Made by a program: the position numbers and the translations under genes. From Elusimicrobiota bacterium (lineage in GTDB: Bacteria > Elusimicrobiota > Elusimicrobia > UBA1565 > UBA9628): a stretch of DNA of 11,443 bases. The notes under the pieces are model-generated. The model did no database searches, was not told the DNA's origin, and was given only the letters and a program-made list of their open reading frames with translations. Shown here one piece after another: positions 1 through 6,353 of the stretch (within the stretch, counting starts at the first letter, position 1; every line of letters starts with the position of its first letter). The stretch is from positions 1-11,443 of the forward strand of contig JACQBB010000125.1 in the NCBI GenBank assembly GCA_016194625.1, written 5' to 3'.

Positions 1-618
<618 letters not shown>

Positions 619-640
619 CGAACGGACCGACGGACAAAAC

Positions 641-673
641 GAGGGTCGCCCGGAAGGGCGGCCCTCTCTTTTT
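641..673 (+). terminator. Rho-independent terminator of the aconitase gene
   Basis: An 11-bp stem (GAGGGTCGCCC, 641-651, with GGGCGGCCCTC, 656-666, one G-U wobble) closes a GGAA tetraloop of the GNRA class. It is followed by TCTTTTT (667-673). It starts 22 nt after the aconitase stop codon. Confidence 0.92.
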
Positions 674-677
674 CAGC

Positions 678-707
678 CTGGCACGCGATTTAATCACCGA
701 CTATACT
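678..707 (+). promoter_or_regulatory. Predicted promoter, probably giving a leaderless mRNA
   Basis: The -10 box is TATACT (702-707), with a weaker -35 CTGGCA (678-683) at 18-bp spacing. The ATG at 714 lies exactly 6 nt after the -10 box, where transcription would be expected to start, and there is no Shine-Dalgarno sequence. The same geometry recurs before the genes starting at 2679, 3188 and 10279, which supports this call. Confidence 0.55.
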
Positions 708-713
708 ACGCGA

Positions 714-1055
714 ATGCGACGGCATCACATGGCATCGCGGCTGTCGGCTTCGATCTCTGCGGGACTCATCTTTCTAATGCCCCCCTCCATGTGCTTTGCC
801 TCTGGCGGAATCACCGTTAATAGCAAAGACCTTTCCACTCCTTATGAGAAAGAAGGGCGATTTGTCGCTTTTCCGACGATTGTAGGCGGTGTCGTAGGGT
901 TTGTTCCGGGCGCAATCATCGGCTCCCTCGCCTGCATTCCTCAACACCCATACGGGTTTTGCGTCACGAAAAGCGGAATTAATGGACCCCGATATCTATT
1001 CGATGCATCAAGGACCGCTAAACCCGTCACAGCAGAATCCAAGCAAGTTCCCTGA
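714..1055 (+). CDS. Small secreted protein of unknown function (113 aa), low-GC
   Basis: I do not recognise this protein. The ATG at 714 is chosen because a TATACT -10 box ends 6 nt before it. A second in-frame ATG at 729 is the alternative. The open frame extends further upstream, but through the aconitase gene and its terminator, so those starts are rejected. Residues 6-29 form a Sec signal peptide with likely cleavage after CFA, before SGG. The mature part has a glycine-rich hydrophobic stretch at about 52-70 (GGVVGFVPGAIIG), either a short membrane segment or a glycine-zipper-like piece, then two cysteines (in SLACIP and GFCVTK) that could form a disulfide. Base composition is near 50% G+C (30/60 at 841-900, 29/60 at 961-1020) against 46/60 at 241-300 in the aconitase gene, suggesting acquisition by transfer. 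The stop codon overlaps a perfect palindrome. That it is a gene is moderately likely; its function is unknown. Confidence 0.55.
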   Translation: MRRHHMASRLSASISAGLIFLMPPSMCFASGGITVNSKDLSTPYEKEGRFVAFPTIVGGVVGFVPGAIIGSLACIPQHPYGFCVTKSGINGPRYLFDASRTAKPVTAESKQVP

Positions 1056-1075
1056 ACTGGTGCCGGCACCAGTTC
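1054..1075. repeat. Perfect 22-bp palindrome overlapping a stop codon
   Basis: The half-site GAACTGGTGCC (1054-1064) is followed directly by its exact reverse complement GGCACCAGTTC (1065-1075). It overlaps the last two bases of the stop codon of the small secreted protein and lies 53-74 nt upstream of the next gene. No T-run follows, so an intrinsic terminator is not supported. It could be a repressor operator for the downstream gene or a member of a dispersed palindromic repeat family. An 18-nt core (1056-1073) matches 3228-3245, in the terminator further right, at 14 of 18 positions. Confidence 0.7.
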
Positions 1076-1127
1076 GCTCTGTGAATAGCGTGGATAAGTG
1101 GACAACCCGTCCGACGGTATCAGTCGC

Positions 1128-1784
1128 ATGAAGATCCTCTCCAAAGCGGCGTTCGCCCTCGGCGGCCTGATTCTCGTGGGATCCGGGCTGGCGTTCGTCG
1201 CGCCGAAGCATCTGTATCGCGGGCCGATGAGTGAACCCGCGAAGTGGGAGCCGACGACGGAGCGCGCGGCGATCGTCTCGGAAGCGCGGAAATTGGAAGG
1301 GCTGTGGTACGACCCCGTCCAAGGCTACTTCCACGATATCGGCGGGAAGCTGGGCTTCATCGTGTGCATGGACGTGCCGCGGTTGGCGTACCGCAACGCG
1401 GGAACGTCGCTGCGCCGGCTCCTGGAGGCCGACTACGCGGCGCATCCCGACCATTACGGCAAGCGCGACGGTCGCCCCGGCGACCCGTACTTCGACCGCC
1501 GTGCGCGGAACCTCCACGCCTACTGCAAGTTCAACGGCTGTCTGGACATGGCGGGGCCGCCCGAGCCCGGCGACGTGGTGTTCATGAGCCGCGGGCCGAA
1601 CGGCTGGATCTCGCACATCGCCCTGGTGAGCGAGACGGCGCCCGACGGGAGCTACCGCGTCGTCGAGGCTTCGCGCGACGAATGGTACGTCACGCGCGAA
1701 GAGGATTCTCGTAAGATGTTCGAGCGCGGCTGGACGTTCCGCGGATTCGGCCGGCCGCTCAGGAGACCCGATGCCTCGGAATGA
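1128..1784 (+). CDS. DUF1287-like (NlpC/P60-type) envelope protein
   Basis: This 218-residue protein has an N-terminal hydrophobic segment (about 7-25) serving as signal peptide or membrane anchor, so the rest lies in the periplasm. The body follows the layout of DUF1287 proteins: a conserved Cys-Asp pair (C80, D82) in VCMDVPRLAYRNAG, the DRR(A)xNL element at 123-129, the turn PGDVVF at 147-152, and SHIALVS with H163. C80 and H163 are in place for a Cys-His catalytic pair of the NlpC/P60 fold, which would suggest cleavage or binding of cell-wall peptides or a related amide; the substrate is not known. The ATG at 1128 is preferred because it puts the signal segment at the N-terminus. An in-frame GTG at 1098 is possible, with TAGCGT lying 6 nt before it. 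No Shine-Dalgarno is evident at either. The 3' end overlaps the next gene by 14 nt. Confidence 0.75.
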   Translation: MKILSKAAFALGGLILVGSGLAFVAPKHLYRGPMSEPAKWEPTTERAAIVSEARKLEGLWYDPVQGYFHDIGGKLGFIVCMDVPRLAYRNAGTSLRRLLEADYAAHPDHYGKRDGRPGDPYFDRRARNLHAYCKFNGCLDMAGPPEPGDVVFMSRGPNGWISHIALVSETAPDGSYRVVEASRDEWYVTREEDSRKMFERGWTFRGFGRPLRRPDASE

Positions 1785-2247
1785 ACGACGGACCGGCGGC
1801 TGCGCCTGCGGCGCGGTCCGCTACCGCCTGAAGGCCGCGCCGATGCGCGTGCATTGCTGCCACTGCCACGCCTGCCAGAAGCAGACGGGCGGGGCGTTCG
1901 CGATCAACGCGATCGTCGAGACGGCGAACATCGCGCTGACGAAAGGCCGGCCGGTCGCGGTGCCGGTGCCGCGCGAGCACGGGCCGCACGAGATCTATCG
2001 GTGCCGGCGCTGCCAGACGGCGCTGTGGAGCGACTACGGCCGCAAGCCCGGCGTGCGGTTCCTGCGGGCGGCGACGCTCGACGACCCGCACGCGCTCAAG
2101 CCCGACATCCACATCTTCACGCGCGCCAAGGTCCCGTGGATCGAGCTGACCGACGGCAAGCCCGCCTTCCGCGACTATTACCGGACGAAAAAAGTCTGGC
2201 CCAGAGCCGCCTACGCGCGTCTGCAGGCGGCCCTCGGCCGGTCTTGA
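1771..2247 (+). CDS. GFA/CENP-V family zinc protein (DUF636)
   Basis: This 158-residue protein has the seven-cysteine pattern of the family of glutathione-dependent formaldehyde-activating enzyme: C11 and C13 (GGCACGAVRY), C30, C32 and C35 (CCHCHACQKQTGGAF), and C78 and C81 (YRCRRCQTALWS). In the founding member, one zinc sits on the first and last pairs and a second on the middle three cysteines. The family assignment is safe. Formaldehyde activity is not, since most members of this size have no proven substrate, and no glutathione-dependent formaldehyde dehydrogenase gene is visible here. AGGAGA lies 5 nt upstream of the ATG, inside the preceding gene, and the two genes overlap by 14 nt, so they are co-transcribed and probably translationally coupled. 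The gene converges on the rhodanese gene with 12 nt between the two stop codons. Confidence 0.9.
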   Translation: MPRNERRTGGCACGAVRYRLKAAPMRVHCCHCHACQKQTGGAFAINAIVETANIALTKGRPVAVPVPREHGPHEIYRCRRCQTALWSDYGRKPGVRFLRAATLDDPHALKPDIHIFTRAKVPWIELTDGKPAFRDYYRTKKVWPRAAYARLQAALGRS

Positions 2248-2259
2248 GCGGCGGCGCGG

Positions 2260-2679
2260 CTAATCCGCCTTCGGGCGGTCGACGGGGTGGCCGGACTCGA
2301 CCCAGCCCATGATGCCGTCGGACATCACGCTGACGTCCTTGTAGCCGGCCTTCGCGGCGCGCTTGGCGGCCTCGTGCGAGGCCATGCACTTCGGGTTCGC
2401 GCAGTAGAAGACCAGCCCCTGGCTCTTGTCGGCCGGGAGGGTCTTGGCCAGGTCGAACTTCTTGTAGTTCGACAGCAGGACGGCGCCGGGCACGACGCCG
2501 TACTTGGCGCGCGTGTCCGCGTTGTTGGCGTCCAGGACGACCGGGGGCTTCTCGGACTTCATCGCGGCGGCGAGGTCCTGGGCGCCGATCAGCTTGAACG
2601 GGTCCGTCTCCGGCGCCTTCTTGGCGTAGGAGACGACGGCGAGCGACGACAGCAGGGCGAGGGTGAGGAGCTTGTTCAT
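2260..2679 (-). CDS. Secreted single-domain rhodanese-like protein
   Basis: This 139-residue protein has a signal peptide at about 1-19 (cleavage after SYA), so it acts in the periplasm. One rhodanese domain fills the rest: the VVLDANN strand at 47-53, PGAVLL at 64-69, and the active-site loop FYCANPKCMAS at 91-101, with C93 at the sulfur-carrying position and C98 five residues later. It closes with the GIMGWVESGHPV signature of the family. The loop is the C-x4-C type seen in several periplasmic rhodaneses, so C93 and C98 could also form a disulfide. Such proteins move sulfane sulfur or act on thiols; the partner here is unknown. The ATG at 2679 is supported by a strong promoter whose -10 box ends 6 nt before it and by the signal peptide. 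The frame stays open far upstream, into the remains of another gene. Confidence 0.9.
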   Translation of the reverse strand: MNKLLTLALLSSLAVVSYAKKAPETDPFKLIGAQDLAAAMKSEKPPVVLDANNADTRAKYGVVPGAVLLSNYKKFDLAKTLPADKSQGLVFYCANPKCMASHEAAKRAAKAGYKDVSVMSDGIMGWVESGHPVDRPKAD

Positions 2680-2685
2680 GGGCCC

Positions 2686-2714
2686 AGTGTAGCGGCGCCG
2701 GGGCGCGGCGTCAA
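2686..2714 (-). promoter_or_regulatory. Sigma70-type promoter of the rhodanese gene (leaderless geometry)
   Basis: Read on the minus strand, TTGACG (2714-2709) and TACACT (2691-2686) are separated by 17 bp. The -10 box is 6 nt from the ATG, with GGGCCC between and no Shine-Dalgarno. The same hexamers, spacing and following GGGC occur before the TPR gene at the right end. Confidence 0.75.
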
Positions 2715-2748
2715 CCCGGACGGCGTCAGCGCGGCCCGGCGGGCGCGG

Positions 2749-3188
2749 CGCGGCGCGGACGAGGCCGTACACGCGCCGGGCGTCGGGGATGCCGACGAAG
2801 GACGGCGGCGCGGGACGCCGTCCGGCGCGGTCGGGGAAGGCGGCGGGGCCGGCGCGGGCGAAGACGACGGTGCCGCTGCCGTCGCCTTTCTCCTCCAAGG
2901 TCACGGGACCGAGCGCGCGCGGATCCAAGCGTCGGCGAAGAAGCGGCCGACGATCAGGTACAGGCCCACGCACACGAACGGCACGCCCCACAGCCGGAAG
3001 AACCACGGCGCGCCCGAGCGGAACACCATGACCTCCCAGAAGATCGCGAACCCGCCCCACAGCAGGCTGAACGGGATCATGAGCGCGTCGCCCAGGACCA
3101 AGCGCAGGCCCTGGGCGGGGCGGCCGCTCCACAGCAAGGTCTCGTCGCCGCCGAGCTCGGCCGAGATGACGCGGGCGGAATCGTCCAT
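2749..3188 (-). pseudogene. Broken membrane protein gene (bacterial PH-domain-like family), internal deletion plus frameshift
   Basis: The 5' part (3188-2901, 95 codons) has an acidic N-terminus, then LLWSGRPAQGLRL and two membrane segments (about 32-53 and 62-80), ending FFADAWIRARSVP and a stop. Proteins of this kind, as I know them, continue after the second membrane segment into a soluble domain with a Tyr-x-(Val/Leu)-Thr-(Asn/Asp)-x-Arg-type motif, and end with a GTVxF strand, PPxF and IPxxRxVYxLIRxA. That tail is present here in another frame: VTLEEKGDGSGTVVF, PPSFVGIPDARRVYG, VRAA. Between the parts roughly 25-35 residues are missing, and the join lies at a CGCGCGCGC run near 2914-2922. 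So a deletion, not just a single-base error, has broken the gene. Its promoter is intact. The 3' frame has no stop before the rhodanese gene. The family name is from memory and less sure than the breakage. Confidence 0.65.
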
Positions 3189-3194
3189 GGCGGG

Positions 3195-3223
3195 AGTATA
3201 GACCCTGCTGACGGAAAAGTCAC
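3195..3223 (-). promoter_or_regulatory. Predicted promoter of the broken membrane protein gene (leaderless geometry)
   Basis: On the minus strand, GTGACT (3223-3218) and TATACT (3200-3195) are 17 bp apart. The ATG at 3188 follows the -10 box after exactly 6 nt (CCCGCC), and no Shine-Dalgarno is present. The -35 box overlaps the end of the terminator of the ABC transporter operon. Confidence 0.6.
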
Positions 3224-3252
3224 GCCGACTGACGCTGGCGCCAGTCGGCGTG
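3214..3252 (-). terminator. Rho-independent terminator of the six-gene operon
   Basis: The 32-nt inverted repeat at 3221-3252 folds, as minus-strand RNA, into a stem of about 15 bp with a G-U wobble and a short loop. The outer 11 bp are CACGCCGACTG with CAGTCGGCGTG. It is followed on the minus strand by ACTTTTCC (3220-3213). It starts 20 nt after the stop of the ATPase gene. On the plus strand only TCTCTTAAT follows, and no plus-strand gene ends here. Confidence 0.85.
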
Positions 3253-3272
3253 TCTCTTAATACCGCACGGCG

Positions 3273-3971
3273 TCAGTGCGCGGTCTTCGGGCCTTTCTCC
3301 TCCCGCACCACCTTCCCGTCCTCCAGCGTGACGGCGCGGTCGCACTCGTAGCCGAGCGCCAGGTTGTGCGTGGTCACGACGACGGCGAGCCCTTTCTCGG
3401 CGGCGAGTTTTTTCAGCAGCGCGAACACCGCCTCGCCGGTGTGCTTGTCGAGGTTGCCGGTGGGCTCGTCGGCGATGAGGACTTTGGGCTCCACGATCAG
3501 AGCCCGAGCGACCGCGACGCGCTGCATCTGGCCGCCGGACAGCTCGTGGGGACGATGGCCGGCGCGGTCGGTCAGGCCGACCAGCTCTAAAATCTCGGCC
3601 GTCTTCTCGGGGTCCGGACGCAGGCCGAGGAAGGTCAGCGGCAGCTCCACGTTCTCGGTCACGGTCAGCGTGGGGATCAGGTGGAACTGCTGGAAGACGA
3701 AGCCGAGCGCGCCGCGCCGCACCTCGACCAGCTCGTCCTCGCTCATGCCGGAGACGGACTTGCCGCCGATCTCGAGCGCGCCCTCGGTGGGCGCGTCCAG
3801 GCCGGAGAGCAGGTTGATGAGCGTGGTCTTGCCGGAGCCCGACGGCCCCAGCACCGACAGCGTCTCGCCGGCGCGGACCTCGATGTCCACGCCGTCGAGC
3901 GCCTTCACCGTCTCGGCGCCGCGATGGTACCAGCGCTTGAGCCCTTTACCGCGGATGACGACGGTGCTCAT
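3273..3971 (-). CDS. ABC transporter ATP-binding protein, MacB/LolD type
   Basis: This 232-residue ATPase is complete: Walker A GPSGSGKT at 42-49, Q-loop FVFQQFHLIPTLTVTENV at 91-108, signature LSGGQMQRVAVARAL at 144-158, Walker B VLIADEPTGNLD at 164-175, and H-loop His202 in VTTHN. The LSGGQ(M/Q)QR and DEPTGNLD forms and the length place it in the MacB/LolD/FtsE group, whose members work with FtsX-type permeases and drive shape changes across the envelope more often than classical substrate flow. The ATG at 3971 overlaps the permease stop by 4 nt (ATGA), so the pair is translationally coupled. The frame remains open for a long way upstream, but only as an out-of-frame reading of the permease gene. 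This is the last gene of the operon. Confidence 0.95.
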   Translation of the reverse strand: MSTVVIRGKGLKRWYHRGAETVKALDGVDIEVRAGETLSVLGPSGSGKTTLINLLSGLDAPTEGALEIGGKSVSGMSEDELVEVRRGALGFVFQQFHLIPTLTVTENVELPLTFLGLRPDPEKTAEILELVGLTDRAGHRPHELSGGQMQRVAVARALIVEPKVLIADEPTGNLDKHTGEAVFALLKKLAAEKGLAVVVTTHNLALGYECDRAVTLEDGKVVREEKGPKTAH

Positions 3972-5248
3972 GACGCGCCTCCTTCCCGGATCGCTTCGAC
4001 CGGGCGCATGGACGCCGCGCGCCAGGCCGGGTACAGCCCGGCGAAGAAGCCGAGCACCACCGCCCCCGCCACCGCCTCGGCGGCCAGAGCCGGCGTGATG
4101 AGGACGATCGAGCCCGACACGCCCATGTCGGCCAGGCGCTTGATGGCGGATTCGACGAGCCCCGCGCCCAGCCAGGCGACGAGCGCGCCGACCACGCCGC
4201 CGGCCAGGCAGATGGCCAGCGTCTCCAGCCAGATCAGCTCGAACACCGAGCCCGAGCGCGCGCCGAGCGCCTTCATGATGCCGATCTCGGCGGTGCGCTC
4301 GTACACGCTCATCAGGATGGTGTTGATGACGCCGATGAGCGCCACGATGACCGCGATGACGGCGACCGCCGCGATCATCATCTGGGCCGTCCCCACCAGG
4401 CTGATGAGGGTACTCTTGACCTGCTGGAGGCTGACCACCTGCACCTCGGGCAGCTTCAGCCAGCGCGCCTCGAAGTCGCGCATGCGCACCGCGTCGAACT
4501 TCTTGAGCTTGATGCCCAGGATGGTGAGCTGGCCCGGGCGGTTGAAGAAGGCCCGCGCCGTCTCGATGGGCAGGAACACGGTCCCGTCGTCCTGCGTGCC
4601 CGTGCGGTCCAGCACGCCGACGACCTTGAACGCGTGGCGCTCCGCCGCGGTCTTGCCCGACGGCGTGATGGACGCGTAGAAGACGTCGCCGACCTTGCGC
4701 TGCTCGTACTCGGCGGCCTCGTAGCCGATGACGACCTCGTCGCGGCTCTTGTCTTCGAACCAGCGCCCGCCGTCGTAGCCCGGGCCCTGCTTGAAGGCCA
4801 GCCACGGCTTCATCACCGTGAAGCTCTTCGGGTCCACGCCGCTCAACACCGTGAAGGACTTGGAGGAGTCGTCGCGGATGCCGCCGGCCTCCTTCTCCGC
4901 CACGCCCACGAACACCGGCGTGATGCTCTCGATCTCCGGGTCCTTGGACACCTTCGCCATCGTGTCCCCCGGCAGGTAGAGCAGGCCCGTGCCGCCCTTC
5001 ATCATCATCGTCGCCGCCTCGTACGGGCAGCCCTTGGCCATGATCATGACCTGGAAGCCGAGCATGTTGATGCTCTTGTCGATGGCGCCGCGGTAGCCCA
5101 GCATGAAGCCGCCCAGCGAGACGGCCACCGCCACCGCCAGCGCCACGCCGGCCACCGTCAGCGCCGTGCGCACCAGGCGCCGGCGCAGGTTCTTCACCCC
5201 GAGCGCCGCGTAGCGCAGCATCGGGAACGGATCGCGTTGATAGCTCAT
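3968..5248 (-). CDS. FtsX/MacB-type ABC transporter permease
   Basis: This 426-residue inner-membrane protein has the usual four-helix layout: one helix at about 28-50 after the basic NLRRRLVRTALTVAG, a periplasmic domain of about 230 residues, then three helices at about 288-315, 340-370 and 392-415. The second helix is followed by the family motif SVYERTAEIGIMKALGA, and the C-terminus carries AGLYPAWRAASMRPVEAIREG. Just after helix 1, on the periplasmic side, lies a Met- and Cys-rich patch, VMIMAKGCPYEAATMMMKGG, with C74, M68, M70 and M81-83. This is unusual for MacB or LolC/E and could bind a soft metal or take part in thiol exchange. TAGGAGACTT lies before the ATG, its TAG being the stop of the upstream gene (7-nt gap). 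No MacA-like adaptor is encoded nearby. Confidence 0.93.
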   Translation of the reverse strand: MSYQRDPFPMLRYAALGVKNLRRRLVRTALTVAGVALAVAVAVSLGGFMLGYRGAIDKSINMLGFQVMIMAKGCPYEAATMMMKGGTGLLYLPGDTMAKVSKDPEIESITPVFVGVAEKEAGGIRDDSSKSFTVLSGVDPKSFTVMKPWLAFKQGPGYDGGRWFEDKSRDEVVIGYEAAEYEQRKVGDVFYASITPSGKTAAERHAFKVVGVLDRTGTQDDGTVFLPIETARAFFNRPGQLTILGIKLKKFDAVRMRDFEARWLKLPEVQVVSLQQVKSTLISLVGTAQMMIAAVAVIAVIVALIGVINTILMSVYERTAEIGIMKALGARSGSVFELIWLETLAICLAGGVVGALVAWLGAGLVESAIKRLADMGVSGSIVLITPALAAEAVAGAVVLGFFAGLYPAWRAASMRPVEAIREGGAS

Positions 5249-5255
5249 AAGTCTC

Positions 5256-5630
5256 CTATTTGAACTCCACGGCGGTCGCCAGCAGCTGATAGCCGCCGTC
5301 GTAAGGCACCAGCTGGCCCTCGACGAGCGCCTTGCGCCCGTCGCGCTTCTTGGGCGCGTTCATCGCGATCTCCGCCAGCTCCACGCGCAGCGACCGGTCG
5401 CCCGAATAGAAGTAGAAGTAGCACCCCATCGAGGTGCACTGCTTCGTGATCGTGTCCTCCAGCGCGATGATCTTGTGGAGGTGGTCCTTCGGGTGGTCGA
5501 GCGCCTCGGCGACCGCCACCTTCGGCGCCCCCGTGAAGGCGCCGTACACCAGCGGCATCTTCATGTAGCGCCACAGACCGACGGCGCCGGCCAGCACCAC
5601 GACTCCGCACAGCATCAGGATCTTCTTCAT
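5256..5630 (-). CDS. Membrane-anchored DUF4920-like OB-fold protein with a C-x4-C pair
   Basis: This 124-residue protein has an N-terminal hydrophobic helix (4-20), uncleaved anchor or signal peptide, so the domain is periplasmic. The domain (about 35-124) resembles DUF4920/tRNA_anti-like OB folds: a segment KVAVAEALDHPKDHLHKIIAL, a cysteine pair in ITKQCTSMGCYFYFY (C65, C70), then a strand and turn ending GRKALVEGQLVPYDGGYQL. DUF4920 proteins have a comparable Cys-x-x-x-x-Gly-Cys-(Trp/aromatic) pattern, known to me as a likely metal or redox site without a proven role. C8, in the anchor, does not sit in a proper lipobox. The start overlaps the upstream stop (ATGA, 4 nt), and the permease follows after 7 nt, so it is likely an accessory of the transporter. 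Confidence 0.72.
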   Translation of the reverse strand: MKKILMLCGVVVLAGAVGLWRYMKMPLVYGAFTGAPKVAVAEALDHPKDHLHKIIALEDTITKQCTSMGCYFYFYSGDRSLRVELAEIAMNAPKKRDGRKALVEGQLVPYDGGYQLLATAVEFK

Positions 5631-6343
5631 TTTTTGACCTCCGGCGCCGCGGCCTTCGCGGTCGCCTGCTGGGCGCGCTCGAAATACGGCTCGAAGCGGC
5701 GCCCGTAGACGAAGATGTCGAGCAGGACCAGGTTCTTGCGGATCCCGCGCAGGGACGCCTCGTAATCCGCGCGTCCGTCGGCGCCCAGGCCCTTGGGCTC
5801 GCCGATCAGGGCGACGCGGTCGGTCTCGTTGCTCGCGTCGGCCGGCGGCACGACCGCGTAGTAGTCGTGCTTGTAGAAGTCCGCCAAGGTCAGCCCCTCG
5901 AACTTGGCGCGGAACGCCTTGTCGCGCAGCGGCTTGGCCGCGGGGCTCTCCAGGCGCTGGAAGAAGAACTTCTGGATGGCGGCCGTGGCCGGGTCGGCGG
6001 CCAGGAAGACCTGGATGACGCCGCCCTGTCCCGGCACGTTCACGCCGTGCACCACGCCGATCTTCTTCTTGCCCGCGAAGACGGCGTACACCGTGTACGG
6101 CGTCTCGTAGGTCTCGTAGATCGGGTCGAGCTTGCCGCCGATCCGCGCCGGCAGGCCCGCGAACGCGGCCTTCCCGTCGGGGAGCTTGGTCAGCTCCTTG
6201 AGCTCTTCCCGGTAGCTCGTCATCTCCGGGAACAGGTACTTCAAGTCCTCGGCCGGATTGCTCAGCGTGCAGCCGATGGCCGCCCACGCCCCCGACGGGG
6301 CCGCGGCCAGCAGCGCCAGCGCCAACGCCAAAGTCTTCTTCAT
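5627..6343 (-). CDS. Secreted FMN-binding-like domain protein lacking the flavinylation motif
   Basis: This 238-residue protein has a signal peptide at about 1-21 (cleavage after AWA), leaving Cys25 close to the mature N-terminus (AIGCTLSNP). A lipoprotein reading of AIGC is possible but poor. The core at about 80-150 (PYTVYAVFAGKKKIGVVHG, GGVIQVFLAADP, LRDKAFRAKFEG) recalls the FMN-binding domain of RnfG/NosR-type proteins: a Tyr-containing strand, a Gly-rich turn, then a hydrophobic strand and a helix. However, I see no (S/T)GA(T/S)x(S/T) motif for covalent FMN attachment; the C-terminal helix SLRGIRKNLVLLDIF follows directly where that motif would be expected. It may be a non-flavinylated relative or an unrelated fold. 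The Shine-Dalgarno GGAGGAG starts right after the barrel gene's stop, and the ATG follows that stop by 10 nt. The next gene overlaps by 4 nt. Confidence 0.62.
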   Translation of the reverse strand: MKKTLALALALLAAAPSGAWAAIGCTLSNPAEDLKYLFPEMTSYREELKELTKLPDGKAAFAGLPARIGGKLDPIYETYETPYTVYAVFAGKKKIGVVHGVNVPGQGGVIQVFLAADPATAAIQKFFFQRLESPAAKPLRDKAFRAKFEGLTLADFYKHDYYAVVPPADASNETDRVALIGEPKGLGADGRADYEASLRGIRKNLVLLDIFVYGRRFEPYFERAQQATAKAAAPEVKK

Positions 6344-6353
6344 CGTCTCCTCC

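Noticed and set aside
2265..2278. CCGCC-TTCG-GGCGG hairpin at the end of the rhodanese gene as a terminator
   Set aside because: It is a stable UUCG tetraloop, but it lies within the coding end of the rhodanese gene and has no T-run on either strand; it could act for the convergent plus-strand transcript, but that cannot be shown.
3972..4805. Upstream in-frame extension of the ATPase gene to 510 codons
   Set aside because: The extension is an out-of-frame reading of the permease gene, Arg/Gly-rich and without domain; the ATGA overlap at 3968-3971 and the ABC domain boundary fix the start at 3971.
6269..6284. Lipobox AIGC in the FMN-binding-like protein
   Set aside because: Ala replaces the usual Leu at -3, and AWA just before gives a good signal peptidase I site, so a lipoprotein is not claimed.
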